This document shows positions 8,153 to 17,756 of a stretch of DNA of 64,000 bases, one piece after another; positions within the stretch are counted from its first letter, which is position 1, and each line of letters starts with the position of its first letter. Below the pieces are notes generated by a model. The model did not search any database. It saw only the letters and a list, made by a program, of their open reading frames with translations, and was not told the origin of the DNA. Source of the stretch: Flammeovirga yaeyamensis. Lineage in GTDB: Bacteria > Bacteroidota > Bacteroidia > Cytophagales > Flammeovirgaceae. The translations under genes and the position numbers were made by a program. The stretch spans positions 362,001 to 426,000 of the forward strand of contig NZ_CP076132.1 in NCBI RefSeq assembly GCF_018736045.1, read 5' to 3'.

Positions 8153-10291
8153 TTACTTCTTAGCATCAGCGATTACGTCCTCAGCAACGTTTCTTGGTAC
8201 TTCTTTGTACTCAGAGAAAGTTAATGAAGCCGACGCACGACCTGAAGTAATTGTACGAAGGTCAGTTACATAACCGAATAACTCTGATAAAGGTACATCA
8301 GCTTTGATTACAACAGCACCGTTAGAGATCTCTTGTCCTTTCGGAAGACCACGACGTTTGTTGATATCACCGATAACCGCACCAGTGTATTCGTCTGGAG
8401 TAACTACAGATACGTCCATGATAGGCTCAAGGATGATTGGCTGACAAGATTTTGAAGCCGCTTTGAAACCTAATTTAGCTGCCAATTCGAATGATAAAGC
8501 ATCTGAATCGACATCATGGTAAGAACCGTAGAATAAACGAACGCGCATTGCGTCGATTGGGTAACCTGCTAAAGCACCGCTGCCCATAGCTGCTTCGAAA
8601 CCTTTTTGTACAGCAGGAATAAATTCTTTTGGAATTACACCACCTTTGATTTCGTCAACAAACTGAAGACCTGGCTTAACAACACCATCCTCATCTGGCT
8701 CAGCTGGACCAAGTTCGAATTGGATATCGGCGAATTTACCCTTACCACCTGTTTGCTTCTTGTAAGTCTCTCTGTGTTCAGTAGAACCTTTGATCGCCTC
8801 ACGGTAAGCAACTTGAGGAGCACCTTCGTTGATTTCAACGTTGAATTCTCTCTTAAGACGGTCGATGATAATCTCCAAGTGAAGCTCACCCATACCTCTC
8901 AAGATAGTTTGACCAGTTTCGTGGTCAGTTTCAACTGTAAGCGTTGGATCCTCTTCTACTAGTTTAGCGATAGCCATACCCAATTTATCTACATCACCTT
9001 TTGTTTTAGGCTCAATAGCGATACCGATTACCGGCTCAGGGAATACCATTTCTTCTAGTACGATAGGAGCACCAAGCTCAACAAGTGTATCACCAGTTTT
9101 GATGTCTTTGAAACCTACACCCGCACAGATATCACCTGCCTCAACTTGAGGGATTGGATTTTGCTTATTCGAGTGCATTTGCATCAAACGAGAGATACGC
9201 TCTTTTTTACCAGTACGCATGTTCAATACATACGAACCAGCTTCAAGAGTACCAGAGTAAGCTCTTAAGAAGCAAAGACGACCTACGAATGGGTCAGTTG
9301 CGATCTTAAATGCTAACGCTGAGAATTTATCTGAAGCATCTGCCTTACGAGTCTCCTCTTCACCTGTTTCAGGGTTAGTACCTTTTGTATCAGGTAAGTC
9401 AAGTGGAGATGGTAAGTAAGAACAAACTGCGTCAAGAAGTGCTTGAACACCTTTATTTTTGAATGCAGAACCACACATTACTGGAGAGAATTCCATGTTC
9501 ATAACAGCCTTACGAACTGCAGCACGAACTTCCTCAGCAGTAATTGAATCTGGGTCTTCGAAGAATTTCTCCATCAACTCCTCATTGTGAGTAGAAACCG
9601 CCTCGATAAGGTTTTCTCTCCACTCAGCAACTTCGTCTACCATATCAGCAGGGATGTCGATTACTTCGTAAGTAAATCCTTGGTCAGCCTCGTTCCAAAC
9701 GATTGCTTCGTTTGTAATCAAGTCAACAACACCTCTGAAACCTTCTTCAGCACCGATTGGCAATTGTAAAGGAACTGGAGTTGCACCCAATTTCTCTTCA
9801 ATTGTTTTTACTGCTTTCAAGAAGTCTGCACCAGCACGGTCCATTTTGTTGATGAAACAGATACGAGGTACCTTGTAGTCATCAGCTTGACGCCATACAG
9901 TTTCAGATTGAGGTTCTACACCAGATACGGCACAGAAAAGTGCTACAGCACCATCAAGAACACGAAGAGAACGCGCTACTTCTACTGTGAAGTCAACGTG
10001 ACCAGGAGTGTCAATGATGTTTACTTTGTACTCTTCTGAAGCTGGAGTAGCCTTACCCTGTTCAGTAGGGTAGTTCCATGTAGTGGTTGTAGCAGCAGAC
10101 GTAATAGTGATACCACGTTCTTGCTCTTGCTCCATCCAGTCCATAGTTGCAGCTCCGTCGTGTACCTCACCAATTTTGTGAGATTTACCTGTGTAATAAA
10201 GGATACGCTCTGTAGTCGTTGTTTTACCAGCATCAATGTGAGCCATGATACCGATGTTCCTTTGGTGCGAAAGATGGATCTTCTTAGCCAC
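8153..10291 (-). CDS. fusA: Elongation factor G, str-operon copy
   Basis: The 712-residue protein is a full-length EF-G. It has the GTPase motifs G1 ([12 protein letters not shown], residues ~16-27), G2 around [15 protein letters not shown]3 (DTPGHVDF) and G4 (NKMD), then domains II-V including [19 protein letters not shown] and [18 protein letters not shown]. It drives ribosomal translocation and, with RRF, ribosome recycling. The reading frame starts with GTG followed by GCTAAG (MAKK). It lies 6 bases after rpsG. A second gene ~1.6 kb away encodes a protein about 94% identical. This copy has Cys in [11 protein letters not shown], as in many bacterial EF-Gs, where the other has Asp. Confidence 0.97.
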   Translation of the reverse strand: MAKKIHLSHQRNIGIMAHIDAGKTTTTERILYYTGKSHKIGEVHDGAATMDWMEQEQERGITITSAATTTTWNYPTEQGKATPASEEYKVNIIDTPGHVDFTVEVARSLRVLDGAVALFCAVSGVEPQSETVWRQADDYKVPRICFINKMDRAGADFLKAVKTIEEKLGATPVPLQLPIGAEEGFRGVVDLITNEAIVWNEADQGFTYEVIDIPADMVDEVAEWRENLIEAVSTHNEELMEKFFEDPDSITAEEVRAAVRKAVMNMEFSPVMCGSAFKNKGVQALLDAVCSYLPSPLDLPDTKGTNPETGEEETRKADASDKFSALAFKIATDPFVGRLCFLRAYSGTLEAGSYVLNMRTGKKERISRLMQMHSNKQNPIPQVEAGDICAGVGFKDIKTGDTLVELGAPIVLEEMVFPEPVIGIAIEPKTKGDVDKLGMAIAKLVEEDPTLTVETDHETGQTILRGMGELHLEIIIDRLKREFNVEINEGAPQVAYREAIKGSTEHRETYKKQTGGKGKFADIQFELGPAEPDEDGVVKPGLQFVDEIKGGVIPKEFIPAVQKGFEAAMGSGALAGYPIDAMRVRLFYGSYHDVDSDALSFELAAKLGFKAASKSCQPIILEPIMDVSVVTPDEYTGAVIGDINKRRGLPKGQEISNGAVVIKADVPLSELFGYVTDLRTITSGRASASLTFSEYKEVPRNVAEDVIADAKK

Positions 10292-10297
10292 GGATTA

Positions 10298-10780
10298 TTA
10301 GAATCTAAAGTGTGAAAATGCTTTATTTGCTTCTGCCATACGGTGAGTATCGTCTTTCTTCTTCACTGCAGCACCTTCTCCACGAGAAGCGGCAATGATT
10401 TCAGCAGCAAGACGCTCCATCATAGTACGCTCGTTACGCTTTCTAGACATAGTGATCATCCACTTCATACCTAGAGATTGCTTACGATCTGGACGTACTT
10501 CAACTGGCACTTGGAAAGTTGCACCACCAACACGGCGTGCTTTAACTTCTACTGTTGGCATTACGTTGGCAAGTCCTTTTTTGAATACTTCCAATGCATC
10601 AACAGTTTCGCCTTCTTTTGAAAGCTTTTTACCAACAAGTTCTAACGCATCGTAGAAAATGCTGTATGCAATACTTTTTTTGCCGTCAACCATTAAGTTG
10701 TTAACGAACTTTGTTACCATAGTATCACCGAATTTTGGATCTGGTAATACGTAGCGCTTTTTAGGTTTCGCCTTTCTCAT
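10298..10780 (-). CDS. rpsG: 30S ribosomal protein S7
   Basis: The 160-residue protein matches S7 throughout: [39 protein letters not shown], then [19 protein letters not shown] and NKAFSHFRF at the end. S7 nucleates assembly of the 30S head and contacts mRNA near the exit. It sits between rpsL (102-base gap) and fusA (6-base gap). In E. coli S7 also represses its own operon; the longer rpsL-rpsG gap here would be the place to look for such a site. Confidence 0.98.
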   Translation of the reverse strand: MRKAKPKKRYVLPDPKFGDTMVTKFVNNLMVDGKKSIAYSIFYDALELVGKKLSKEGETVDALEVFKKGLANVMPTVEVKARRVGGATFQVPVEVRPDRKQSLGMKWMITMSRKRNERTMMERLAAEIIAASRGEGAAVKKKDDTHRMAEANKAFSHFRF

Positions 10781-10882
10781 TTCTCTAAAGAATAAATAAT
10801 TTAAGAGATGTCCTTACTGACAAAGATGTCTTTACTTCAGGACTTGGACTTTAATAATTTTTTTTAAGTAAGTAGGTACCTA

Positions 10883-11257
10883 TTACTTCTTAGGTTTTTT
10901 AGTACCGTACTTAGAACGACGTTGACCACGTCCTTCAACACCAGCTGTATCAAGAGCTCCACGAACGATGTGATATCTCACACCAGGAAGATCTTTAATA
11001 CGACCACCACGAATCAAAACGATTGAGTGCTCTTGCAAGTTGTGTCCTTCACCTGGGATATAAGCATTGACTTCCTTACCGTTAGTCAAACGAACCCTTG
11101 CTACTTTACGCATCGCCGAGTTAGGCTTCTTAGGCGTAGTAGTGTAAACTCTTGTACATACTCCTCTACGTTGAGGGCATGAATCTAATGCAGGAGATTT
11201 AGATTTTAAAACAATCTTCTTTCTTCCTTTTCTAACAAGTTGTTGAATAGTAGGCAT
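10883..11257 (-). CDS. rpsL: 30S ribosomal protein S12
   Basis: The 124-residue protein is S12, part of the decoding centre. The two loops where streptomycin-resistance changes occur look wild type: [13 protein letters not shown] and [14 protein letters not shown]. It is the first gene of the str-type operon. A clear TAnnTTTG box lies upstream at 11333-11340 on the same strand. Confidence 0.98.
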   Translation of the reverse strand: MPTIQQLVRKGRKKIVLKSKSPALDSCPQRRGVCTRVYTTTPKKPNSAMRKVARVRLTNGKEVNAYIPGEGHNLQEHSIVLIRGGRIKDLPGVRYHIVRGALDTAGVEGRGQRRSKYGTKKPKK

Positions 11258-11332
11258 TTACTTAACTTTTTAATTTAAATGCGTCTAACGTTCGATACTA
11301 TTAATTCTCGAATGCAAAAATTTTACAGTGGG

Positions 11333-11340
11333 CAAAGGTA
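11333..11340 (-). promoter_or_regulatory. -7 promoter box (TACCTTTG) of the rpsL-rpsG-fusA-rpsJ operon
   Basis: TACCTTTG on the minus strand matches the Bacteroidota consensus TAnnTTTG exactly. It lies ~75 bases before the rpsL ATG. No clear -33 TTG element was seen at the usual distance. Confidence 0.65.
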
Positions 11341-11509
11341 TTAATTTATTCTGTTTTTTCCATTCTTTTATATAAACTATTTGTTATGAGTTTGTTATCA
11401 TCTATTAATTTGATTGTTAATAAAATGTAATTCACTGGTTTTAAGAGAGATTTATGAAGAGAAATAAGGTAAGAAGTAAAAAAGTAAGAGGGAAAGGCCT
11501 ATTGGACTT

Positions 11510-11798
11510 TGTTGAAGTTAGGAGTTAGGAATGAGGAGTTAGGAATTACAATGTAGAAGTAACAATAGTATCCATGATTATGATTTATGTGTTTATGGCA
11601 GGTTATTTACATCCCCGTCTTCAACGAGGCGGCTTCAGCCCCTCGAATACTATCGGGTTTTGTTGAAGTTAGGAGTTAGGAATGAGGAGTTAGGAATTGC
11701 AATGTAGAAATAACAATAGCATCCATGACTTTGATTTATGTGTTTATGGCAGATTATTTACATCTCCGTCTTCAACGAGGCGGCTTTAGCCCCTCGAG
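11510..11798. repeat. Tandem duplicate of a ~151-bp non-coding unit
   Basis: Unit 1 (11510-11660) and unit 2 (11661 to about 11798) are near-identical over ~140 bp with a handful of substitutions. Each starts with GTTGAAGTTAGGAGTTAGG and a short GGAGTTAGGAAT internal repeat. Each carries a GC-rich hairpin with CGAGG-c-GGC paired to GCCCCTCG (11625-11645 and 11776-11796). No ORF runs through the units. The GTTAGGA-type internal repeat resembles dispersed intergenic repeats known in some Bacteroidota, but copies elsewhere in this genome cannot be seen from here. Confidence 0.8.
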
Positions 11799-11837
11799 CA
11801 CAGTCACTGATGTTGAGAGACCATCTACATACATAAA

Positions 11838-11868
11838 CAAAAGGCCTATGAGAATCTCCCATTGGCCT
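11838..11868 (-). terminator. Terminator of the second fusA gene
   Basis: On the minus strand AGGCC...GGCCT forms the outer stem with an inner GAG/CTC pairing, followed by TTTTGTTT. It lies ~30 bases after the fusA2 stop and separates that unit from the str operon. Confidence 0.75.
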
Positions 11869-11895
11869 ATGATATATTAAATTAATAACACGTGA

Positions 11896-14034
11896 TTACT
11901 TTTTCGCATCTGCAATCACTTCCTGAGCGATATTATTAGGTACTTCTTTATATTCTGAGAAAGTAAGAGTAGCTGACGCTCTACCTGAAGTAATTGTACG
12001 AAGATCAGTAACATAACCGAATAATTCTGATAATGGAACGTCGGCTTTGATCACTACTGCTCCGTTGGACATTTCTTGTCCTTTTGGTAGTCCTCTTCTT
12101 TTGTTGATATCACCAATGACGGAACCTGTGTATTCATCTGGAGTGATGACAGATACATCCATGATTGGTTCTAAGATGATTGGTGTACAAGATTTAGCTG
12201 CTTCCTTGAAACCTAGTTTTGCCGCTAATTCGAAAGATAAAGCATCCGAATCGACATCATGATAAGATCCATAGAATAAACGAACACGTATTGCATCGAT
12301 TGGATATCCGGCTAATGTACCATTTCCCATGGCTGCTTGGAAACCTTTCTGAACAGCTGGAATGAATTCTTTTGGAATGACACCACCTTTAATTTCATCC
12401 ACAAACTGTAAACCAGGTTGTACAACGCCATTTTCATCGGGTTCAGCTGGACCTAATTCGAATTGGATATCGGCAAATTTACCTTTACCACCGGTTTGTT
12501 TTTTATAAGTTTCTCTATGTTCTGTAGACGATTTAATGGCTTCACGGTAAGCAACTTGAGGAGCACCTTCGTTGATTTCGACATTAAATTCACGTTTTAA
12601 ACGGTCTACGATAATTTCTAAGTGAAGCTCTCCCATACCTTTCAAGATCGTCTGACCCGTTTCGTGGTTGGTTTCTACTGTTAAGGTAGGATCTTCTTCT
12701 ACTAATTTCGCAATGGCTACCCCTAATTTATCGACGTCACCTTTTGTTTTAGGCTCGATGGCGATACCAATTACAGGTTCTGGGAAAACCATTTCTTCCA
12801 ATACAATTGGGGCTCCTAGCTCAACTAAAGTATCACCCGTCTTGATATCTTTAAAACCTACGCCTGCACAAATATCGCCGGCTTCCACTTGAGGGATTGG
12901 GTTTTGTTTGTTGGAGTGCATTTGCATCAAACGGGAAATACGTTCTTTCTTACCAGTACGCATATTCAATACATATGAGCCCGCTTCAAGAGTACCAGAA
13001 TAGGCACGTAAGAAACATAGTCGACCAACAAATGGATCGGTAGCAATTTTAAAGGCCAATGCAGCGAATTTATCAGATGCATCTGCTTTTCTAGTTTCTT
13101 GTTCTCCGGTTTCAGGGTTGGTACCAATCGTATCCGGTAAATCAAGTGGAGATGGTAAGTAAGAACAAACTGCGTCAAGAAGTGCTTGAACACCTTTATT
13201 CTTAAATGCAGAACCACACATTACAGGGGAAAACTCCATATTCATCACTGCTTTACGAACAGCGGCACGAACTTCATCGGGAGTAATCGAATCGGGATTA
13301 TCGAAGAATTTTTCCATTAATTCCTCGTTGTGTGTAGATACAGCTTCGATTAGGTTTTCTCTCCATTCAGCTACTTCGTCAACCATGTCCGCAGGAGTTT
13401 CAATGACTTCATAGGTAAATCCTTGGTCAGCCTCATTCCAAACGATGGCTTCATTGGTGATTAAATCAACCACTCCTTTAAAGTTTTCTTCTGCACCAAT
13501 TGGTAATTGTAATGGGACAGGAGTCGCTCCTAATTTATCTTCAATTGTTTTTACGGCTTTCAAAAAGTCAGCTCCCGCTCTATCCATTTTATTGATAAAA
13601 CAGATTCTTGGCACTTTGTAATCATCGGCCTGACGCCATACCGTTTCCGATTGAGGTTCAACTCCAGATACTGCATCAAATAAGGCAACGGCTCCATCCA
13701 GTACACGAAGTGATCGAGCTACTTCTACGGTAAAGTCAACGTGACCGGGAGTATCGATAATATTTACTTTATATTCTTCGGAAGCTGGAGTGGGTTTCCC
13801 TTGTTCAGTGGGGTAATTCCAAGTCGTAGTAGTAGCAGCTGATGTAATGGTAATACCACGCTCTTGTTCTTGTTCCATCCAGTCCATGGTAGCGGCACCG
13901 TCGTGTACCTCTCCAATTTTATGCGATTTTCCTGTATAATAAAGAATACGTTCTGTTGTGGTAGTTTTTCCGGCATCAATATGTGCCATGATACCAATAT
14001 TTCTTTGGTGCGAAAGACTAATTTTCTTTGCCAC
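11896..14034 (-). CDS. Elongation factor G, second full-length copy
   Basis: The 712-residue protein aligns without gaps to the str-operon EF-G and differs at roughly 45 positions (about 94% identity, counted by eye). All GTPase motifs are intact ([24 protein letters not shown]), as are the domain IV and V signatures. It is therefore neither the divergent mitochondrial-type EF-G nor a catalytically dead copy. Changes include LFDAVSG instead of LFCAVSG. At DNA level the copies differ at many silent positions, so the duplication is not recent. It starts with GTG (GTGGCAAAG) and has its own terminator, so it can be expressed apart from ribosomal proteins. The two may differ in regulation or in fusidic-acid sensitivity; neither is shown. 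Confidence 0.95.
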   Translation of the reverse strand: MAKKISLSHQRNIGIMAHIDAGKTTTTERILYYTGKSHKIGEVHDGAATMDWMEQEQERGITITSAATTTTWNYPTEQGKPTPASEEYKVNIIDTPGHVDFTVEVARSLRVLDGAVALFDAVSGVEPQSETVWRQADDYKVPRICFINKMDRAGADFLKAVKTIEDKLGATPVPLQLPIGAEENFKGVVDLITNEAIVWNEADQGFTYEVIETPADMVDEVAEWRENLIEAVSTHNEELMEKFFDNPDSITPDEVRAAVRKAVMNMEFSPVMCGSAFKNKGVQALLDAVCSYLPSPLDLPDTIGTNPETGEQETRKADASDKFAALAFKIATDPFVGRLCFLRAYSGTLEAGSYVLNMRTGKKERISRLMQMHSNKQNPIPQVEAGDICAGVGFKDIKTGDTLVELGAPIVLEEMVFPEPVIGIAIEPKTKGDVDKLGVAIAKLVEEDPTLTVETNHETGQTILKGMGELHLEIIVDRLKREFNVEINEGAPQVAYREAIKSSTEHRETYKKQTGGKGKFADIQFELGPAEPDENGVVQPGLQFVDEIKGGVIPKEFIPAVQKGFQAAMGNGTLAGYPIDAIRVRLFYGSYHDVDSDALSFELAAKLGFKEAAKSCTPIILEPIMDVSVITPDEYTGSVIGDINKRRGLPKGQEMSNGAVVIKADVPLSELFGYVTDLRTITSGRASATLTFSEYKEVPNNIAQEVIADAKK

Positions 14035-14336
14035 GATGATTAGATTTTAAGTTGGGTGAATTAAATTAAAGATGAACATCTGAAGTGGAAAATTTACTTC
14101 AAATGAAAATCAAGTGGTTGAATTGGTTCAGAATTTACTATTTAATATTCTTATAATCAATGAATAAGTTTTCAATTTGATATTAAATTCAATATCAAGT
14201 ACTATTTACAGGCTTTTTGATATTTACCCATCTTGTTTGATGTTATCTCTATGTATTTAAGATTAGATGACGTTCATTGATAAATAATTAATAAAATTTT
14301 GCATTTTTGTGGTAATTGAAATTATCACTTAGCGAT

Positions 14337-15095
14337 ATGATTAAAATAACTAAAATACTACCTCTACTTACCTTTATCTTTCTATTTGGAGGACATACTT
14401 ATGCTCAAGAAGCTAAAATTCAGAAAGCAGATGTGTATGTGACTGGAGGTTTAGAAATAATTTTTTCAGGAAATACTGGACTACAAATGGCAGGACAGGA
14501 AATCAATGGAGGTGTGCTTCGTTTTGCTCCTGTGTTTAACTGGCAATCACTTATAAATTTCGATTTTAGCCCAAGATTTGGTCTTTATACCGGTTTTGGA
14601 ATTAGAAATGTCGGAATGATTTTCGACGTGCCTTCTGAATTTGTAGATTCTTCTGTTCAAGGACCAGTAAGAAAAAAAGTTAGAACTTATAACTTAGGTA
14701 TTCCTGTAGGTTTTAAAGTTGGTAACCTTCATGGATTATTTTTCTATGGTGGGTATGAGTTTGAAATTCCTGTTCAGTACAAAGAAAAAACATTTGTTTC
14801 TGAGAGAAAGGACGATCGTTTTTCTGTTTGGTTTACTGATCGTGTCAATCTACAGCATTCATTAATGTTGGGTGTACAGTTTCCTTATGGAACTAACCTG
14901 AAGTTTAAATATTACCTGAATGATTACTTTAATTCTTCTTGGGGTAGAAATCAGGTGAATATGAAAGGAACGAATTTATCGTATAACCAAATTACAGGAA
15001 ACGTTTTCTATGTTTCTCTAAATATCAATCTGTTTAGAAATACGAAATTCTACTTCTCTGAATATGAAAAGAAACATACTTTTCCTCAGAGCTAA
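14337..15095 (+). CDS. Secreted outer-membrane beta-barrel protein (porin-like)
   Basis: I place the start at the ATG at 14337, giving MIKITKILPLLTFIFLFGGHTYAQ as a clean signal peptide. A TTG start at 14316 would add seven polar residues in front of it. The mature part (~230 residues) alternates polar and aromatic residues in beta-strand style (FGLYTGFGIRNVGMIFD, GLFFYGGYEFEIPV, NLKFKYYLNDYF) and ends in RNTKFYFSEYEKK, typical of small outer-membrane barrels of this phylum. Substrate or role cannot be told. A strong terminator follows. Confidence 0.7.
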   Translation: MIKITKILPLLTFIFLFGGHTYAQEAKIQKADVYVTGGLEIIFSGNTGLQMAGQEINGGVLRFAPVFNWQSLINFDFSPRFGLYTGFGIRNVGMIFDVPSEFVDSSVQGPVRKKVRTYNLGIPVGFKVGNLHGLFFYGGYEFEIPVQYKEKTFVSERKDDRFSVWFTDRVNLQHSLMLGVQFPYGTNLKFKYYLNDYFNSSWGRNQVNMKGTNLSYNQITGNVFYVSLNINLFRNTKFYFSEYEKKHTFPQS

Positions 15096-15118
15096 TTAGT
15101 AGAATAATAAAATATATG

Positions 15119-15147
15119 AGGTGATGATTTTTTCATCACCTTTTTTT
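15119..15147 (+). terminator. Rho-independent terminator
   Basis: GGTGATGA pairs with TCATCACC around a 5-T loop and is followed by seven Ts, 25 bases after the stop at 15095. Confidence 0.9.
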
Positions 15148-15253
15148 ATTGCCATTATTTTTTCTGCAAACGGTTTAGCATCATGATATTATCGGATTTT
15201 AATGAAGGTAACATAACAGTTATTGGTTACATGATTTTTGTTAACGTTCAAAA

Positions 15254-15390
15254 TGAAACAATGTTACCTTTAACTGAGTTAGAGTAGGTGTGATCAGAAT
15301 TTATTTTGATATTCTTGGTTGACTATCAATAATATTTAGTTGTTCTGTCTACTTATCAATTTATGTTGCTTTAAAAGGTAACAATGTTTC
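15254..15390 (+). promoter_or_regulatory. Two operator-like palindromes GWAACAATGTTWC upstream of the lipoprotein gene
   Basis: GAAACAATGTTAC lies at 15254-15266 and GTAACAATGTTTC at 15378-15390; each flanks toward an AAGG/CCTT. A further AAGGTAACAT at 15204-15213 is an exact inverted partner of ATGTTACCTT at 15260-15269. The second palindrome ends 23 bases before the chosen start at 15414. A third copy (GAAACGATGTTAC) lies upstream of the minus-strand lipoprotein gene at 17883-17895. This looks like a shared repressor or activator site; the protein is unknown. Confidence 0.5.
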
Positions 15391-15413
15391 TAATTTTAAT
15401 ATTTACGAAGAAA

Positions 15414-16571
15414 ATGAAAAAAATCTTACTATCATTTTTGATGTTATTTTCAGTAGCTACAATTTTTACATCATGTAGTGAACAAGAGGAGAATGTTATT
15501 GCTCCGGAAAAAGAAGGAAGAGTAATAACAGTTAGACCTGTAATCGAAGAGCAGATTACACCAATGAGAAATGCAGAAGAAGGGTTGGAGTACAATGGGT
15601 ACACACTTAAAGTCACAGATGAGGTTACAGAAATTGTGAAAGAGAATGTATCCCTAAACGATGATATTAATGTACATAATGTCACTGGCGACTTTACTTT
15701 AGAACTCTATCACCAAAACAAAGATGTATTGGTTTCTGAAGTGTATTACTTAAACGGTAAAGCTGAAGGAGCAAACGTTGATGAGGTGGTTACTGTTCGT
15801 ATGAAAAATACACAATTCTCTTATATCCTTGTTGATGGAGCTGAGGATGAAGTGAAAGGTGCTTCAATTGATGGATTCGAGTTTTTACCAGAAAGCGACG
15901 AAATGTATCCGAATTTCTATGCCTATATCCAAGGAGGTACTTCTCATAAAGTATTGATTAATACTGTAAGAGGGTATGCCGGTATTACTGTAGATGCAGT
16001 AGCTGATATTCAATATACTTACTCAGTAAACTTCTCTACAGATGGAAATATTATCATTGATCCTGGTTTTAATGGTGATCCTATTGAATTTGATCCTATT
16101 ACAAATCCAATGAAACCTATCGTAGCTTTTGAAGATATTTTAGGAGCTGAAGACCTATCATTTGATTATTTTACTGGTGTGGTGACAGGTATATCATCAG
16201 AAAGAAGAGACGGTACACACCAAGTACATTTCTTTGGTGCTACTGGAATGGATAGAAAAGAGGTAATTCATTTATCTGATGTTAACCCATCTTTTGATGT
16301 TGAAACGAACTCAAAAGAATTACATATGTCTATTTATGTAAATGACTACTCCTCAAAATCAGTATCTTTATTTGCTGATGGAACAGTTAGAGATACTGTA
16401 GGTGATAAGTTATATAATTCTTGGTCTGAATTCGCTAATGCCAACCCAGATGTAACAATTACTACAACTTGGATCGAAGGAGTTAAAGTAAACTGTAACT
16501 TTATTGTAAGAATTGGGTGGTCTTCAAATAAAGAAAAAGTGAACTTCACATTGAATGGTCTAAGTTACTAA
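15414..16571 (+). CDS. Lipoprotein of unknown function
   Basis: The start is taken as the ATG at 15414, which gives the lipoprotein signal MKKILLSFLMLFSVATIFTSC. The upstream ATG at 15384 would add ten residues in front of the signal and place the start inside an operator-like palindrome. The mature protein (~365 residues) is acidic and beta-rich, with a segment FNGDPIEFDPITNPMKP in the middle. I do not recognise the family. It probably faces the periplasm or cell surface. The shared upstream palindrome suggests co-regulation with the lipoprotein pair on the opposite strand at 16690-17756. Confidence 0.7.
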   Translation: MKKILLSFLMLFSVATIFTSCSEQEENVIAPEKEGRVITVRPVIEEQITPMRNAEEGLEYNGYTLKVTDEVTEIVKENVSLNDDINVHNVTGDFTLELYHQNKDVLVSEVYYLNGKAEGANVDEVVTVRMKNTQFSYILVDGAEDEVKGASIDGFEFLPESDEMYPNFYAYIQGGTSHKVLINTVRGYAGITVDAVADIQYTYSVNFSTDGNIIIDPGFNGDPIEFDPITNPMKPIVAFEDILGAEDLSFDYFTGVVTGISSERRDGTHQVHFFGATGMDRKEVIHLSDVNPSFDVETNSKELHMSIYVNDYSSKSVSLFADGTVRDTVGDKLYNSWSEFANANPDVTITTTWIEGVKVNCNFIVRIGWSSNKEKVNFTLNGLSY

Positions 16572-16595
16572 TTCATGGTATTTTGATGATGAGAA

Positions 16596-16626
16596 AAAGG
16601 CTGCTTCCATTTGAAAGCAGCCTTTG
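16596..16626. terminator. Bidirectional terminator between convergent lipoprotein genes
   Basis: AAAGGCTGCTT pairs with AAGCAGCCTTT. On the plus strand it follows the stop at 16571. On the minus strand it is followed by TTTTT, so it also serves the opposite unit. Confidence 0.85.
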
Positions 16627-16649
16627 TTATTTGGTTTATTAAGGAAATA

Positions 16650-16678
16650 CAAGGCTACTTCCGAAGTGAGCAGCCTTG
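16650..16678 (-). terminator. Second hairpin after the small lipoprotein gene
   Basis: CAAGGCT pairs with AGCCTTG, with an inner ACTTC/GAAGT pairing and a small bulge. It lies 12 bases after the stop of the 44-residue lipoprotein gene on the minus strand and is followed by a modest T-rich stretch. Confidence 0.55.
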
Positions 16679-16689
16679 AATAATCAGTA

Positions 16690-16824
16690 TCAATCGACAT
16701 GAATGGAGGAGTCTTCTTCAACTAACTTTTTGAATTCAAAGTCATCCTCTATTTCATCTGATTTGCACCGATCACACGAAATTGATAATAAGGTTATTAA
16801 AATAGTTAATACAAAGAGGCGCAT
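16690..16824 (-). CDS. Very small lipoprotein (44 residues)
   Basis: An ATG at 16824-16822 overlaps the stop of the upstream gene in the sequence TAATG and opens a 44-codon frame ending at 16690. The product is MRLFVLTILITLLSISC followed by a short acidic tail (DRCKSDEIEDDFEFKKLVEE and a few more residues). LSISC is a good lipobox with Cys17 as the lipidated residue. The start/stop overlap with the 310-residue lipoprotein gene indicates translational coupling, and hairpins follow directly. Function is unknown. It may be an accessory to the larger lipoprotein, or a short lipid-anchored peptide in its own right. Confidence 0.7.
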   Translation of the reverse strand: MRLFVLTILITLLSISCDRCKSDEIEDDFEFKKLVEEDSSIHVD

Positions 16825-17756
16825 TATTCTATTACTATAGTGTCATCTACTTCTTCAAGATCTTCGAAAGCAAAGTTTAAACCTTCAAAAGTCTTTACTC
16901 TTGGCGTTAAAGATTTGTCGATGATTAGACCAAATCCTTTTGCTTTTCCAGGAGTAACCATTTGATTTGGATAATCTTCTGCTTTGAAGTCCCATCTTTT
17001 ATTAACACCACCTTCTACTAGTTCGCCTTCTTCATCGATTTCTCTAATAGTTAAAGCAATTTTGATCTTAGCACCTGTTGTTAAAACACAGCTAGAAACA
17101 TCAATCCAACCTGCTGACCCAGAGAAGAACATAGGAGCAGTTTTGTCAGTTACATTACCATCTGCATCATAGGCGTGAACATTTAAAATTGCTTGATAGA
17201 AACGAGGCATTTCTTGATCTTCAAACATAGCAGCAACAGTCATTCTACCGTTTTGAGGATTCATTTCAAAAGTTTCAAGAGTTGTTGTTGTATTCACATC
17301 TTTTACTTGAGGTGTTGCTTCATATGCCACAATAGGGTTACGAGAAGATCTTGCAACATTTAACACCTCAGAAATTGTGATGTTTGGGTCCAGTTCATTA
17401 ATTCTATTCATGATCATGATATCTGCAGAACCACAATCATAGCTGTAAGAAGCACTAAACTCTCTAGCGTTACCAAAAGGAACATCTATTAGTTTTCCTC
17501 CCTCTGTGTCTGTTGGAGGTACAAATGCCCAAGGCTCTCCATCTTGTGTTTTACCATCAATAGTAAACATGATTTCAGATTGGTTAATCCAATCTACAGC
17601 AGCTGTTCTTGCATTAGATAGTGTAGGTGCACCTACTTTAACAGCTAGATCTACTGTTTCTAATTCAGGACCTACTTCAGGTTGTTCATCTTGATTTGTA
17701 CATGAGAACATGAAAGATGCTAATAAAGCACCTAAAAATAAGGGTAAATTTTTCAT
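16824..17756 (-). CDS. Lipoprotein of unknown function
   Basis: The 310-residue protein begins with MKNLPLFLGALLASFMFSC, a lipoprotein signal with Cys19. The mature part is beta-rich, without transmembrane segments (DLAVKVGAPTLSNARTAAVDW, then VPFGNAREFSASYSYDCG). The overall look is that of surface or periplasmic Bacteroidota lipoproteins of the DUF4493 or fimbrillin-like kind, but I cannot assign a family. Its stop overlaps the start of a 44-residue lipoprotein gene. An 800-bp non-coding stretch and a GAAACGATGTTAC palindrome lie upstream. Confidence 0.75.
   Translation of the reverse strand: MKNLPLFLGALLASFMFSCTNQDEQPEVGPELETVDLAVKVGAPTLSNARTAAVDWINQSEIMFTIDGKTQDGEPWAFVPPTDTEGGKLIDVPFGNAREFSASYSYDCGSADIMIMNRINELDPNITISEVLNVARSSRNPIVAYEATPQVKDVNTTTTLETFEMNPQNGRMTVAAMFEDQEMPRFYQAILNVHAYDADGNVTDKTAPMFFSGSAGWIDVSSCVLTTGAKIKIALTIREIDEEGELVEGGVNKRWDFKAEDYPNQMVTPGKAKGFGLIIDKSLTPRVKTFEGLNFAFEDLEEVDDTIVIE

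Noticed and set aside
8606-8962. Open frames opposite the fusA genes (also at 12047, 12668 and others)
   Set aside because: They are antisense shadows of highly conserved EF-G codons with no signal, start context or family resemblance.
11510-11798. Tandem repeat as a CRISPR array or insertion sequence
   Set aside because: Only two long units, no spacers, no transposase frame and no clear terminal inverted repeats.
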